Shown: positions 34,919-45,317, counted from the stretch's first letter. The stretch is 64,000 nucleotides of DNA from Oxalobacteraceae bacterium CAVE-383 (GCA_004134995.1 REGP01000002.1:744001-808000), one strand, 5' to 3'. Translations and numbers: made by a program. Notes: a model not told the origin generated them from the letters alone.

Positions 34919-35224
34919 TATGGTTTTCCTAGCACTGAGGCAATTCAGTGAAACAGGTTAAGTCAGGGTTTTACAGTTTTACAGTAGGTAGTTGGAGGTC
35001 CAGGGCGTGAATTCAAGAATTATTTTGGGTTGCTGTCTTGTGATGCTGTCTTGAGGTCTCTTTCAGCGCTTTTTGGCCCGTCCGGCTTGAGAATGGTCAA
35101 ATCATAACCCATTTTCAAATGCTGTGTGATTTGCCTTGCCTCGCATAAAATGAGCGCAATTCGCGTTGTATTCCTATTTATCCGCGTTTCCGGACGTTTC
35201 CCCTATAAAGCGTAATCTGCCTGC
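34919..35224. other. Divergent intergenic region trxA/addB-like
   Basis: About 305 AT-richer bases between the leftward trxA and the rightward AddB-like gene; promoters for both are expected. I see no confident promoter pair, RNA or repeat. Confidence 0.4.
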
Positions 35225-38080
35225 ATGCTGCATCCCGCATTATCGATTTCTCCCTCGGCGTCGTTCTGGCCGGAAGCCGCCCGGCAATTGCTGCGGCGCT
35301 GCGAGGACTTGCGCCTGATCGAGCCGGGTACGCGCGACTTTTCGGGGCTGCGGATCATGGTGCCGGCTTTTTCCCATGCGCAATATTTGCAGCAGGCCTT
35401 GAGCGCCGTGCTGGCGGGGCGGGATTCTTCCGATTCGGCGACGGATTCGTCCGATGCGGGTTCGGTCTCGGATTCGGTCTCGGATTCGGTCGCCGGTTCG
35501 GTGGCCTACATTGCGCCGCTGATCGGCACCCTGGGCGGCTGGCTCGCCTTGCAGCCGCCGGACGCCGACGGCAATGCCGCCCCGCACGAAAGCGAACGCC
35601 TGATGCGCCTGTATGCCGAACTGCGGCAGCACGGCTGGCTGAAAAAAATGTTCGGCGCGCGCCGCAATGCCGATCTGCTGCCGCTGGCGCAGACCCTGCT
35701 GGCCTTGTCCGATGAACTGACCGAAGCGCTGCTGCCGGCGATGCAGCGGGCGCAGGAGGGCGGGGGTGGCAAGGACGGCAAGGACGCCGAAGCGCGCTGG
35801 GAAGCCGCGCTGGCCCAGTTGCCGCCGTCGGCGCGGGCCTTGCTGTCGGATGAAGCGCAACTGGTATGGTCGATCTGGCGCGGCCAGCTCGACGCCAGCG
35901 ACGCCTTTGCTTTGCGCTTCAGGCAGATGCGGCAGCTCGCGGCGCAAGCCATGGCGCCGCTGATCTGGTTCGCGCCGGCGCAAACCACGCCGGCCGAGGC
36001 GGATTTCCTGCGCGCCTATGCCGAGCGCTGCCCGGTGCTGCCGGTTACGCTGGACTGGCGCCATGTGCCGCCTTTGTATGCGGCCGCCTGGCCCGAACTG
36101 ACCCGCGATACCCTGGATGCGCCTGCGCCGAACGATGCCGGATCGGCCCCCGCGCCGTCCGGCGCCGTCGATCGATCGGCCGTCATTGCGCCGCCCGGGC
36201 TTTCCATCTGCCGCGCCGACAGCCTGGAAGACGTCGCCACCCAAGGCGCGCAGACCATCATCGACTGGCTGCAGGCCGGCTGCCGCCGCGTTGCCATCGT
36301 CGCCCAAGACCGCGTGGCCGCGCGCCGCATCCGGGCGCTGCTGGAGCGCGCCGAGATCGCCATCGCCGATGAAACCGGCTGGAAATTGTCGACCACGCGC
36401 GCCGCATCGGCGCTGGCCGCCTGCTTCGACGCGGCGACCGCGCGCGGCGACACCAAGGCCCTGCTCGATCTGCTGAAATCGCCCTACGTTTTTGCCGACC
36501 TGCCCGGCAAGGCCGATCACCTGATGACCATCGAACTGGCCTGGCGCCGCGCCAACGTGCTGGGCGGCTGGAATGCGGTGGCCGATGCGTTGCAGCGCTG
36601 GCCGGAATCGCGCGATCTGGTGCAGCGCACGGTGCGCCAGCTGCAGCAATTGCAAGGCCGCCGGAGCTTGCCGGAATGGAGCGCGCTGACGCTGGACATG
36701 CTGGCCGCGCTGGGAGTGCAGCAAGCCCTGCATGCCGACGAGGCCGGGCAACTGCTGCTGGAAGTGCTGCACGATATCGAACACGGCAGCGCCGCGCTGA
36801 ATGCGCCGTTTACGTTTTCCGAATGGCGCGCGTTCATCGGCCTGCAAATGGATGCCGTCACGTTCATGCCGAAGGGGCAGGATCGCCGCGTGGTGATGCT
36901 GCCGCTGAACGGTTCGCGCCTGCGCCGTTTCGATGCGGTGCTGGTGATCGGCGCCGATGCCGAGCATCTGCCGTCGCAATCGCAGGAAACGCTGTTCTTC
37001 TCGAATGCGGTCCGGCACGAACTGGGGTTGGCGACGCGCGCCTCGCGCCAGCATCAGCAATTGCGCGATCTCGCGGAACTGTTGTTCAGCCATCGCCAGG
37101 TGGTGCTGTGCTGGCAAACGCTGCAGGACGGCGAGCCGAATCCGCTGAGTCCGTGGATCGAACGGCTGCAGCTCACGCTGGCGCTGGCCGGGCAAAAGCC
37201 GCTGCCGTGGCATCGCGCCACGGTGCCGCTGCGCACGCTGCAGCCGGTGATCGCGGCGATGCCTGCGCCGTCGGCCGGCGCGTTGCTGCCGGCGAAATTG
37301 TCGGCCAGCGGCTACAACAGCTTCGTTGCCTGCCCTTATCAATTCTTCGCCGGCCGCATGCTCGGCCTGAACGCCATCGACGAATTCAGCGACATGCCGG
37401 AAAAGCGCGATTACGGCGATTGGCTGCACCAAATCTTGAGTACGTATCACGAAACCCTGCGCGATTCCCCCGCGCCGATTCCGTTCGAGCGGCGCGCCGA
37501 TCTGCTGGCCGATATTTCGGCGCAGGTGTTCGAGAAAATGCTGGATATCCATCCGGCGGCGCTGGGTTATTACACGCGCTGGCAGAAGGCGATGGCGCCT
37601 TATCTGGAATGGGCCAACGCGCATGAGGCGGCCGGCTGGCGTTTCGTGTTCGGCGAGCAGGCTTTCGAAAAGCCGCTGGCCTGGGCCGACGGCGAGATGA
37701 CGCTGCACGGCCGCATTGACCGCATCGACGAACACGAAGACGGCGCGCGCCTGGTGCTCGACTACAAGACCGGCAACCGCGATGCGCTGCGCCGGAAGTT
37801 GCGCGAGGGCGATGATCATCAATTGGCGTTTTATGGATTGCTGTCGGCGCTGCCGGTCGACAACGCGCAATACGTTACGCTGGAAGGCGATAAAGCCGGC
37901 GCGGTGGAAGCGCCGAAAGACGTGCCCGATTACGCCACCCTGCAGCGCACCTTGCAGTTGCAGATAAAGTCGCAGATGAAAGCGGTTGCGCACGGCGCGC
38001 CGTTGCCGGCCAACGGTGTTGAATCGGTTTGCCAATATTGCGATGTGCGCGGGCTGTGCCGCAAGGGAGCGTGGCTATGA
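35225..38080 (+). CDS. AddB-like helicase-nuclease subunit (PD-(D/E)XK)
   Basis: A 951-residue protein of the AddB-type exonuclease family. The N-terminal two thirds resemble an inactivated UvrD-like helicase (RFDAVLVIGADAEHLPSQSQ, about 562-581). The C-terminal nuclease domain has SGYNSFVACPYQFFAGRML (first cluster Cys), GDWLHQILSTYHE, ARLVLDYKTGNRD with the DYK catalytic motif, HQLAFYGLL, and finally CQYCDVRGLCRKGAWL, supplying the other three Cys of a probable 4Fe-4S clamp. With the next gene it should resect double-strand breaks for RecA loading. Residues about 68-92 hold an SDSA/SVSDS low-complexity repeat not expected in the fold. Overlap with the next gene is ATGA. Confidence 0.88.
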   Translation: MLHPALSISPSASFWPEAARQLLRRCEDLRLIEPGTRDFSGLRIMVPAFSHAQYLQQALSAVLAGRDSSDSATDSSDAGSVSDSVSDSVAGSVAYIAPLIGTLGGWLALQPPDADGNAAPHESERLMRLYAELRQHGWLKKMFGARRNADLLPLAQTLLALSDELTEALLPAMQRAQEGGGGKDGKDAEARWEAALAQLPPSARALLSDEAQLVWSIWRGQLDASDAFALRFRQMRQLAAQAMAPLIWFAPAQTTPAEADFLRAYAERCPVLPVTLDWRHVPPLYAAAWPELTRDTLDAPAPNDAGSAPAPSGAVDRSAVIAPPGLSICRADSLEDVATQGAQTIIDWLQAGCRRVAIVAQDRVAARRIRALLERAEIAIADETGWKLSTTRAASALAACFDAATARGDTKALLDLLKSPYVFADLPGKADHLMTIELAWRRANVLGGWNAVADALQRWPESRDLVQRTVRQLQQLQGRRSLPEWSALTLDMLAALGVQQALHADEAGQLLLEVLHDIEHGSAALNAPFTFSEWRAFIGLQMDAVTFMPKGQDRRVVMLPLNGSRLRRFDAVLVIGADAEHLPSQSQETLFFSNAVRHELGLATRASRQHQQLRDLAELLFSHRQVVLCWQTLQDGEPNPLSPWIERLQLTLALAGQKPLPWHRATVPLRTLQPVIAAMPAPSAGALLPAKLSASGYNSFVACPYQFFAGRMLGLNAIDEFSDMPEKRDYGDWLHQILSTYHETLRDSPAPIPFERRADLLADISAQVFEKMLDIHPAALGYYTRWQKAMAPYLEWANAHEAAGWRFVFGEQAFEKPLAWADGEMTLHGRIDRIDEHEDGARLVLDYKTGNRDALRRKLREGDDHQLAFYGLLSALPVDNAQYVTLEGDKAGAVEAPKDVPDYATLQRTLQLQIKSQMKAVAHGAPLPANGVESVCQYCDVRGLCRKGAWL

Positions 38081-41000
38081 TCGACGACCGCGCGCCGATG
38101 GAAGCCGAAGCTGCGCCGGTGGCGGCGGTCGCCTACGAAATCGACGGCCGCGCGGTTGAAGCGCAGGTTTTTACCGACGCGGCCTGCGATCCGCATCGTT
38201 CGGTGGTGGTGGAAGCCTGCGCCGGCAGCGGCAAAACCTGGCTGCTGGTGGCGCGCATGCTGCGCCTGCTGCTGGCCGGCGCCCAGGCGTCGGAATTGCT
38301 GGCGATTACCTTTACGCGCAAGGCCGCGCAGGAAATGCGCGAACGCCTGATGAGCCTGCTGCACGAACTTGCGCTGGGCTCGGACGAACAAGTTGCAACG
38401 CTGCTGAGCGAACGCGGCGTCGCCATCCGCGACCTGCCGCAGGCGATGCCGGCGGCGCGCGCCCTGTACGGGCAGATACTCGGCGGCCAGCAGCGGCTGT
38501 CCATCGATACCTTCCATAGCTGGTTTGCGCGGCTGCTGCAGATTGCGCCGCTGGCTTCCGGCGTGCCGCACGGCTATGCGCTGACCGAAAAGACCGGCGA
38601 GCTGATGGCCGATGCCTACCGGCAGTTCATGCAGAGCGCGGCCGAAGCCGACGGCGGCGACATCAAGGACGCCTTGACCACGCTGTACCGGATTGCCGGC
38701 GACAGCAACGCCCGCAAATTGCTGGAAGCGTTTATCGACAAGCGCGCCGAATGGTGGGCAATATCGCAAAATGACGCGGACGGCCCGCTGGCGATGCTGC
38801 GTGACCTGGCCGGTGCGGACGGCGAACTCGATGCGCGCCTGGGCTTGTGGGACGATGCCGAAAAAACGGCGCGGCTGAGCAAGGTGGCGCGTCTGCTGGG
38901 GCAGGGCACGGCGACCAATCAAAAGCGCGCAAGCGCGATCGAGGCGGCCCTGTCGGCCGGCGCGCATGCGGACAATTTCGCCGCGCTGGCGCATCAGTTT
39001 TTCGATGCCAACGGCAAGCTGCGCGCGAATACCAAAACCAAGGATCTGAAGCGCGCGCTGACGCAGCATTACGGCGACGACGAAAGCGCCGCCGCCGATG
39101 CCTTCGATGTCGAATTCGAAGAACTGGCCGAACATCTGCAGGATCTGCTGCGCCGCAGCGCCGAGCCGCTGGTGCTGGAATTGAACCAGGCGCTGTTCGT
39201 CGCGGGCAATGCCTATCTCGATATTTACCAGACCATGAAAGCGACCCAGCGCGTGGTCGATTTCGCCGATCTGGAATGGCAGGCCTACCGCTTGCTGACC
39301 GACAGCGAAAGCGCCGCGTATCTGCAGAGCCGGCTGGATGCGCGCTACAAGCATATTCTGCTGGACGAATTCCAGGACACCAATCCGCTGCAATGGAGCA
39401 TCGTGCGCGCCTGGCTGGATGCCTACGGCAGCGATGCCGCGCAGCCGTCGGTGTTCGTGGTCGGCGATCCGAAGCAATCGATTTACCGCTTCCGCCGCGC
39501 GGAACCGCGCGTATTCATCGCGGCGCGAGAATTGCTGCGCCGGCGAGGCGCCACGATACTGCGCGCCAACCAGACCCGCCGCAACGCCACGGTGCTGGTC
39601 GATATTTTCAATCGCAGTTTCGCCGGCAATCCGATCTACGCGGCGCAGACCACGCTCGGCCAGGACGGCGGCGCGGTGTGGCGGCTGCCGCTGGTGACGG
39701 TGTTGTCCGGATCGGGTGACGAGAACGAGGATGTTTCGGATGCCGATCCGCGCTGGCGCAATCCGCTGACCGCCGCGCGCGATGAGGAAGAGGACGCCAG
39801 GCGGCGCGACGAAGGCGCGGCGGTGGCGCAGGCGCTGTGGCGCGCGCGCGATGAACTGATTGCGGCAGGCGGCACGAAAGGCGGCGGCTTCGCCTGGTCC
39901 GACGTGATGCTGCTGGTCAAGAAGCGCAAGCATCTGCCGGCCTACGAAGCGGCCCTGCGCGCCGCCGGCATTCCCTTCGTTTCGGACAAGCGCGGCGGGT
40001 TGCTGGAATCGCTGGAGATCGCCGATCTGATCGCGCTGCTGACCTTTCTGACCGCGCCGGGCGATTCGCTGGCGCTGGCGCATGTCCTGAAAAGCCCGAT
40101 CGCCGGCGCCGCCGACGCCGACCTGATCGCGCTGGCGCAGCGCGCCGAAAAGAGCTGGTGGCAGCGCCTGCAGGCGATGGCTTTGGCCGGCATCGCATCC
40201 GCGCCTTTGCAACGCGCCGCCGCTTTGCTGCAGCGCTGGCTGGAGGTTTCGGCGCATCTGCCGGTGCACGATCTGCTCGATGTGATCCTGCATGAAGGCG
40301 CGCTGATCGAACGCTATACCCAGGCGGCCGCCGCGCTCACGCGCAGCCAGACGGCCGGCAATATCCACGCGTTCGTCGAACTGGCGCTGGGCCTGGACGC
40401 CGGCCGCTATCCGAGCCTGCCGAAATTCATCGATGCGCTGCGCACCTTGCAGCGCCACGCCGAACGCGATGCGCCCAACGAAGCCAATATCGATGCGGCG
40501 GCCGACGCCGTGCGCATTCTCACCGTACATAGCGCCAAGGGACTGGAAGCGTCGGTGGTGGTGGTGCTCGACGCCAATCACAGCGAGCCCGCCCGCGACG
40601 ATGCCGGCATCCTGTGCGACTGGCCGCAGGACGCGGAAGCGCCTACGCATTTTTCCGCATTCGGCCGCTACAGCGAACGCGGTACCATGCGCGACACCCT
40701 GTTCGAAGCCGAGGAGAAATTCAAGGAACAGGAAGACTGGAATCTGTTCTATGTCGCGTTGACGCGCGCCAAGCAATTGCTGATTGTCAGCGGCGTCGAA
40801 GACAGGCGCAGCGCGGGCGGGCTGTTGCCGAAGGGATGGTATGCGCGATTGCAGGGCGCGCTGGATTTGCCGGCGGAGGTGGGGGCGAATGCGAATGCGG
40901 ATGCCGGCGCTGAAATCGTTGCGGCAAATCGCGAACTGTCCGCGCCCGGGGCGCAGTTGGCGCTGGTGTTGCCGGAAGCCGGCGAAGGTTCCGCGCAAAA

Positions 41001-41562
41001 TGCGGCGGACAGCCTCGCCTTCACGTTGCCGGTATTCGATCCGCCGCGCATGCCTGCCGCTGTAACGGCGGCGGCCGCCGCGGCCGCGCAGGATGAGCCG
41101 CTTGCGCAAGGCCAGCGCGCCGAGGCGATTGCCGAAGGTGTTGCCTTGCATGGATTGCTGGAGCGCCTGTGCCAGCAGAGGCAATGGCCGCTGGCCGTGC
41201 CGCCGGCCGCGGCGATCGCGCGCTGGCTGCCTTGCCCGCTGCCGCTGGCCGAAACCGTGCGCATGCAGGCCATGACGTTATTGTCGCAACCGCATTTGCG
41301 GCGCTTCTTCGATCCCGCGCTTTATCTGCGGGCGCGCAGCGAAATGGAGATCGTCGTCAACGGCGCCGTGCTGCGGCTGGATCGCGTAGTCGAGTTCGAG
41401 GACGCGGTCTGGATCCTGGATTACAAACGCAATCTGCTGGACAGCGAACGCCAGGATTACACACTGCAGCTGGCCGGCTACCGCGATGCACTGCAGGCGA
41501 TCTGGCGAGACAAGACCATACGAACGGCATTGATTACCGTCGACGGCCGGTTCTGGGAATAA
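38077..41562 (+). CDS. AddA-like UvrD/Rep helicase-nuclease
   Basis: The ATG at 38077 overlaps the previous TGA (ATGA), giving 1161 residues. SF1A helicase motifs run in order: VVVEACAGSGKTWLLVARML (Walker A), LLAITFTRKAAQEMRERL (Ia), HILLDEFQDTNPLQWSIV (II), FVVGDPKQSIYRFRRAEPRVF (III), VRILTVHSAKGLEASVVVVLD (V) and NLFYVALTRAKQLLIVSG (VI). The C-terminal RecB-like nuclease has DAVWILDYKRNLLDSERQDYTLQLAGY. It pairs with the AddB-like protein as the recombination machine replacing RecBCD; Chi-type control is presumed but not visible. An Ala-rich linker lies around residues 985-1010. Confidence 0.92.
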   Translation: MIDDRAPMEAEAAPVAAVAYEIDGRAVEAQVFTDAACDPHRSVVVEACAGSGKTWLLVARMLRLLLAGAQASELLAITFTRKAAQEMRERLMSLLHELALGSDEQVATLLSERGVAIRDLPQAMPAARALYGQILGGQQRLSIDTFHSWFARLLQIAPLASGVPHGYALTEKTGELMADAYRQFMQSAAEADGGDIKDALTTLYRIAGDSNARKLLEAFIDKRAEWWAISQNDADGPLAMLRDLAGADGELDARLGLWDDAEKTARLSKVARLLGQGTATNQKRASAIEAALSAGAHADNFAALAHQFFDANGKLRANTKTKDLKRALTQHYGDDESAAADAFDVEFEELAEHLQDLLRRSAEPLVLELNQALFVAGNAYLDIYQTMKATQRVVDFADLEWQAYRLLTDSESAAYLQSRLDARYKHILLDEFQDTNPLQWSIVRAWLDAYGSDAAQPSVFVVGDPKQSIYRFRRAEPRVFIAARELLRRRGATILRANQTRRNATVLVDIFNRSFAGNPIYAAQTTLGQDGGAVWRLPLVTVLSGSGDENEDVSDADPRWRNPLTAARDEEEDARRRDEGAAVAQALWRARDELIAAGGTKGGGFAWSDVMLLVKKRKHLPAYEAALRAAGIPFVSDKRGGLLESLEIADLIALLTFLTAPGDSLALAHVLKSPIAGAADADLIALAQRAEKSWWQRLQAMALAGIASAPLQRAAALLQRWLEVSAHLPVHDLLDVILHEGALIERYTQAAAALTRSQTAGNIHAFVELALGLDAGRYPSLPKFIDALRTLQRHAERDAPNEANIDAAADAVRILTVHSAKGLEASVVVVLDANHSEPARDDAGILCDWPQDAEAPTHFSAFGRYSERGTMRDTLFEAEEKFKEQEDWNLFYVALTRAKQLLIVSGVEDRRSAGGLLPKGWYARLQGALDLPAEVGANANADAGAEIVAANRELSAPGAQLALVLPEAGEGSAQNAADSLAFTLPVFDPPRMPAAVTAAAAAAAQDEPLAQGQRAEAIAEGVALHGLLERLCQQRQWPLAVPPAAAIARWLPCPLPLAETVRMQAMTLLSQPHLRRFFDPALYLRARSEMEIVVNGAVLRLDRVVEFEDAVWILDYKRNLLDSERQDYTLQLAGYRDALQAIWRDKTIRTALITVDGRFWE

Positions 41563-41605
41563 ACGGAGCTTCCGTGTATTATCTGGGCTCAATGAAAGGG
41601 AGCTT

Positions 41606-42814
41606 ATGGATTTATCCTTTCCATCTTTGACCCTCGGGCAAGGCCTGCACTGGAACGCGCTGCTGTTGTTTGGCGCCTTGCTGCTGTTCGGCCTGATCGG
41701 CGGCTACATCGCCACCAAGACGCACTGGGTGCCGCGCATTACCGGATATCTGGTGGTCGGTTTCATCCTGGGAGAAGGCTGTCTGAATCTCCTGACCGGC
41801 GATGTCCTGGAAGTCTTGAATATATTTGCCGATATCGCCGTGGCGCTGGTGGTGTATCAGCTCGGCCGCTATGTCGACATCGGCTGGCTGCGGCGCGAAA
41901 AATGGCTGATGGCCACGGTACTGGTCTCGTCGATACTCTGCTTTATCTTTGTCAGCATGGCGCTGACGGCGATCGGCGTCTCGCATATCGTGGCGATGAT
42001 GGCCGGCGTGTTTTCGATCGCCACCGCGCCGGCCGTGGTGCTGGTGGTGCTGCGCGATCTGCGCGCCGAAGGCCAGGTTACGCGCCGGCTGGCCGTGATG
42101 ACGGCGCTGAACAATGTCGTCGCGCTGCTGGCGGTGTATACGCTGCTGCCGGTGGTGGTCAGCGAAAAGGGTACTTCGGTCTGGACCTTGATCTGGCATG
42201 CGCTGTATGCGATCGGCGGTTCTTTCCTGCTGGCCTATCTCACCTATTTGCTGATGATGCCGCTGGCCCGTTTGCTGGGGCGCCAGCGCGCGCGCCAGTT
42301 CGTGCTGGTGATGGCCGTGATGTCGCTGGCCATCGGTGCGGCGCATGCGCTGAATCTGCCGGTGCTGCTGACAATGCTGGCGTTCGCGATCCTGTCGAAA
42401 AACCTGGATTCGCAGTTCGATCTGATGGAACTGGAATTCGGCGCGGCCAACGAATTGTTCATCGTAATGCTGTTCGTGCTGGTGGGCGCGTCGATTCGCC
42501 TGTCCGATCTGAGCACGGTGGGCATTGCGGTGCTGGCGCTGATCGGCGCGCGCTTTTTGGCGATGGCCTGCGGCGTGTTCCTGTTCGCGCGCGTGGCGCG
42601 CATGAAATGGTCGCAGGCCGGCCTGATCGCGCTCGGCACCTTGCCGATGACGGAAGCCGGCGTCGGCCTGATGCAGGCGCTTGGGCGCCTGTATCCGCAT
42701 ACCACCGAGGCGATGCTGCCGCTGCTGGCGGGTTGCCTGATCGTGCTGGAACTGGCCGGCCCGATCGCGGCGCAGTTCGCCCTGTTGAAATCGGGCGAAA
42801 GCGGGCGTGAATGA
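41606..42814 (+). CDS. Cation:proton antiporter (CPA2/KefB-like)
   Basis: A 402-residue inner-membrane protein with about twelve hydrophobic segments and the sodium/proton exchanger fold. ITGYLVVGFILGEGCLNLLTGD and IADIAVALVVYQLGRYVDI match the dimer and core helices of CPA2 proteins. Later segments are MMAGVFSIATAPAVVLVVLRDL, where Thr-Ala-Pro sits in the unwound helix, and LGTLPMTEAGVGLMQALG. There is no TrkA-N domain. It probably exchanges potassium or sodium for protons. The stop overlaps the next gene by ATGA, so the two are coupled. Confidence 0.88.
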   Translation: MDLSFPSLTLGQGLHWNALLLFGALLLFGLIGGYIATKTHWVPRITGYLVVGFILGEGCLNLLTGDVLEVLNIFADIAVALVVYQLGRYVDIGWLRREKWLMATVLVSSILCFIFVSMALTAIGVSHIVAMMAGVFSIATAPAVVLVVLRDLRAEGQVTRRLAVMTALNNVVALLAVYTLLPVVVSEKGTSVWTLIWHALYAIGGSFLLAYLTYLLMMPLARLLGRQRARQFVLVMAVMSLAIGAAHALNLPVLLTMLAFAILSKNLDSQFDLMELEFGAANELFIVMLFVLVGASIRLSDLSTVGIAVLALIGARFLAMACGVFLFARVARMKWSQAGLIALGTLPMTEAGVGLMQALGRLYPHTTEAMLPLLAGCLIVLELAGPIAAQFALLKSGESGRE

Positions 42815-44028
42815 TGACGGCCGGGACGGAGCAATCAATGACGGAAACCATGACGCAACCGATGACGGAAACCAACATAGAGGCGCCGGCCGCGGGCTCC
42901 TTGCCGTTCACGGCGTCGACGCCATACACCATGGGCATCGAGCTGGAACTGCAACTGGTCAACCGGCGCAATTACAACCTCGCCAGCGATGCGGTGGATC
43001 TGCTGACCTGGATCGCGCCGCGCGCCTTGCAGGAGCAGGTCAAGCTCGAAATGACGCAGGGCATGATCGAACTGAATTCGAAGGTGAATACGCGCGTCGA
43101 CGAACTGATCGAAGAATTGCGCGGCTTGCGCGCGGCGCTCAACAAGGGCGCGCAGCATCTGAACATCGACGTCTCCGGCGGCGGCGCGCATCCGTTCCAG
43201 CAATGGCACGAGCAGCGCATCACCCCCAGCGAGCGCTTCAATCACCTGTACGAGAAATACGGCTACCTGGCCAAGACCTTCACCGTATTCGGCCAGCATA
43301 TCCATATCGGCGTGGCCAACGGCGACGATGCCCTGTATTTGACGCATGCGTTTGCGCGTTTCATTCCGCATTTCATCGCGCTCTCCGCCGCCTCGCCCTT
43401 TTACCAAGGCGCCGACACCCGCTTCGCTTCCTCGCGCAGCAATGTGGTGCGCGCGTTTCCCTTGTCGGGAACCGCGCCGGCGCTGACCGAATGGTCGGCC
43501 TTCGAAGGGTATTACGATGAATTGCTGCGCATGGACATCATCGGCAGCATGAAGGATTTTTATTGGGATATCCGCCCCAAGCCCGAATTCGGCACCGTGG
43601 AAATCCGCGTATGCGATACGCCGCTGACGATTGAACATGCGGCCTATCTGGGTGGCTACGCGCAGCTGCTGGCGCGCTGGATTCTGACCGAACGGCCGTT
43701 CGTGATCACGCCGGATTTTTATCTGCTGTATCAATACAACCGTTTCGAGGCCAGCCGTTACGGCCTCGACGGCATGATCGCGCTGCACGGCGAGGATCCG
43801 CGCAATTCCTCCAAGCTGCCGATTTTCGAGCATCTGCAAGCGCATCTCACGCTGCTGGAGCCGTACGCCCAGAACGATGCCGACCGCATGACCCTGCGCC
43901 ATCTGCGGCGCTGCGCGGAAGAACGCGGCGGCGACGCCGGCTGGCTGCGCCAGACCTTCGCCAGGCGCGGTTCGCTCAACGACATGATGCGCCTGTCTTC
44001 GGCTTTGTGGATGGGCCAGCAACCGTGA
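42811..44028 (+). CDS. YbdK-type carboxylate-amine ligase (GCS2 family)
   Basis: A 405-residue enzyme of the glutamate-cysteine ligase type 2 family. The catalytic beginning is PYTMGIELELQLVNRRNYNL (about 32-51). HLNIDVSGGGAHPFQQWHEQ, TFTVFGQHIHIGVANGDDAL and FYWDIRPKPEFGTVEIRVCDTPLT follow, the last being the family signature around the metal site. E. coli YbdK has weak glutamate-cysteine ligase activity, so the natural product is uncertain. Several ATGs precede the domain; I keep the first because it overlaps the antiporter stop (ATGA). The N-terminal 30 residues are Thr/Met-rich and probably flexible. Confidence 0.9.
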   Translation: MMTAGTEQSMTETMTQPMTETNIEAPAAGSLPFTASTPYTMGIELELQLVNRRNYNLASDAVDLLTWIAPRALQEQVKLEMTQGMIELNSKVNTRVDELIEELRGLRAALNKGAQHLNIDVSGGGAHPFQQWHEQRITPSERFNHLYEKYGYLAKTFTVFGQHIHIGVANGDDALYLTHAFARFIPHFIALSAASPFYQGADTRFASSRSNVVRAFPLSGTAPALTEWSAFEGYYDELLRMDIIGSMKDFYWDIRPKPEFGTVEIRVCDTPLTIEHAAYLGGYAQLLARWILTERPFVITPDFYLLYQYNRFEASRYGLDGMIALHGEDPRNSSKLPIFEHLQAHLTLLEPYAQNDADRMTLRHLRRCAEERGGDAGWLRQTFARRGSLNDMMRLSSALWMGQQP

Positions 44029-44038
44029 TGAAACAACG

Positions 44039-45253
44039 ATGACGAAGCAATTCGATGTCGCTGTGGTCGGCGCCGGCGCGGCCGGGCTGATGTGCGCGGC
44101 GGCGACCGGGCGGCAGGGCAGGAAGGTGGTGCTGATCGATCACTCCACCAAGCTGGCGGAGAAGATACGCATCTCCGGCGGCGGGCGCTGCAATTTTACG
44201 AATATCAACGCCGGGCCGCAGCATTACCTGTCGCGCAATCCGCATTTCTGCAAAAGCGCCTTGTCGCGCTACACGCCGCAGGATTTCCTGAGCCTGGTGC
44301 GCCGTTACCGCATCGCCTATCACGAGAAGCACAAGGGCCAGCTGTTTTGCGACAACTCGGCCGAAGACATCATTGCGATGCTCAAAGCCGAGTGCGATCT
44401 GGCCGGCGTGCAGTTGCGCATGGGCTGCGGCGTGCAGGGCGTGGGCAAGGAAGGCGAGCTGTTCCGGCTCGACTGCGAGGGCGGCCCGATCACCGCCGCC
44501 AATCTGGTGATGGCCACCGGCGGGCTGTCGATTCCCAAGATCGGCGCCACCGACTTCGCCTATCGCGTCGCACGCCAGTTCGATCTGAAACTGGTCGAAA
44601 CGCGTCCCGGCCTGGTGCCGCTGACCTTCGATTCCGCGGCCTGGCAAACGCTGGTTGAACTGGCCGGCATCGCGCTGGAAGTGGAAGTTGAAACCGGCCT
44701 CAAGAAGGAGCGCGGCCATTTCCTGGAAGATCTGCTGTTTACCCATCGCGGCCTGTCCGGCCCGGCCATCCTGCAGATTTCCAGCTTCTGGCAGCCGGGA
44801 ACGCCGCTGACCATCAATCTGCTGCCGGAAATCGACGTGGCGGCCCATTTGATCGAAGGCAAGAGCACGCTCAAGAAGAATCTCGGCAATTTGCTGGCGC
44901 AGTGGATGCCGGCGCGGCTGGCCGACGGCTGGCTGCTGGCCAATGGCTTCGACCATGGCGCCCGCATTGCCGACATGCCGGACAAACTGCTGCGCAAGCT
45001 GGGCGAAACCCTGAACAAGTGGCAGGTGCTGCCGAGCGGATCCGAAGGGTATCGCAAGGCGGAGGTGACGATGGGCGGCGTGGATACGCGCGAATTGTCC
45101 CAGCAGAACATGATGGTCAATAAAGTCCCCGGCCTGTACTTCATCGGCGAAGCGGTGGACGTGACGGGTTGGCTGGGCGGCTATAACTTCCAGTGGGCCT
45201 GGGCTTCGGGCATGGCCGCCGGGCTGTCTTTCCAGGCGCCGGCGCCCGGGTGA
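44039..45253 (+). CDS. BaiN/HI0933-family flavoprotein
   Basis: A 404-residue FAD-dependent oxidoreductase. The Rossmann start is DVAVVGAGAAGLMCAAATGRQG (about 5-26). KIRISGGGRCNFTNINAGP is the strict signature of the HI0933/BaiN family, followed by YHEKHKGQLFCDNSAEDI, ATGGLSIPKIGATDFAY and the C-terminal FIGEAVDVTGWLGGYNFQWAWASG, which closes the FAD site. Members are widespread and mostly uncharacterised; a bile-acid branch reduces steroids, but that substrate is not implied here. It lies 10 bases after the ligase gene in the same direction. Confidence 0.92.
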   Translation: MTKQFDVAVVGAGAAGLMCAAATGRQGRKVVLIDHSTKLAEKIRISGGGRCNFTNINAGPQHYLSRNPHFCKSALSRYTPQDFLSLVRRYRIAYHEKHKGQLFCDNSAEDIIAMLKAECDLAGVQLRMGCGVQGVGKEGELFRLDCEGGPITAANLVMATGGLSIPKIGATDFAYRVARQFDLKLVETRPGLVPLTFDSAAWQTLVELAGIALEVEVETGLKKERGHFLEDLLFTHRGLSGPAILQISSFWQPGTPLTINLLPEIDVAAHLIEGKSTLKKNLGNLLAQWMPARLADGWLLANGFDHGARIADMPDKLLRKLGETLNKWQVLPSGSEGYRKAEVTMGGVDTRELSQQNMMVNKVPGLYFIGEAVDVTGWLGGYNFQWAWASGMAAGLSFQAPAPG

Positions 45254-45317
45254 TTTTGTCTTTTCGGCAACATTGCCGGGATTCTTGACAAATTTACGAC
45301 AGCGCCCATTATTGGTC

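Noticed and set aside
37930..41184. A 1084-codon frame on the - strand
   Set aside because: It is antisense to the AddA-like gene, whose helicase motifs are unmistakable; the reverse translation is Arg/Gln/Ala-rich with no domain.
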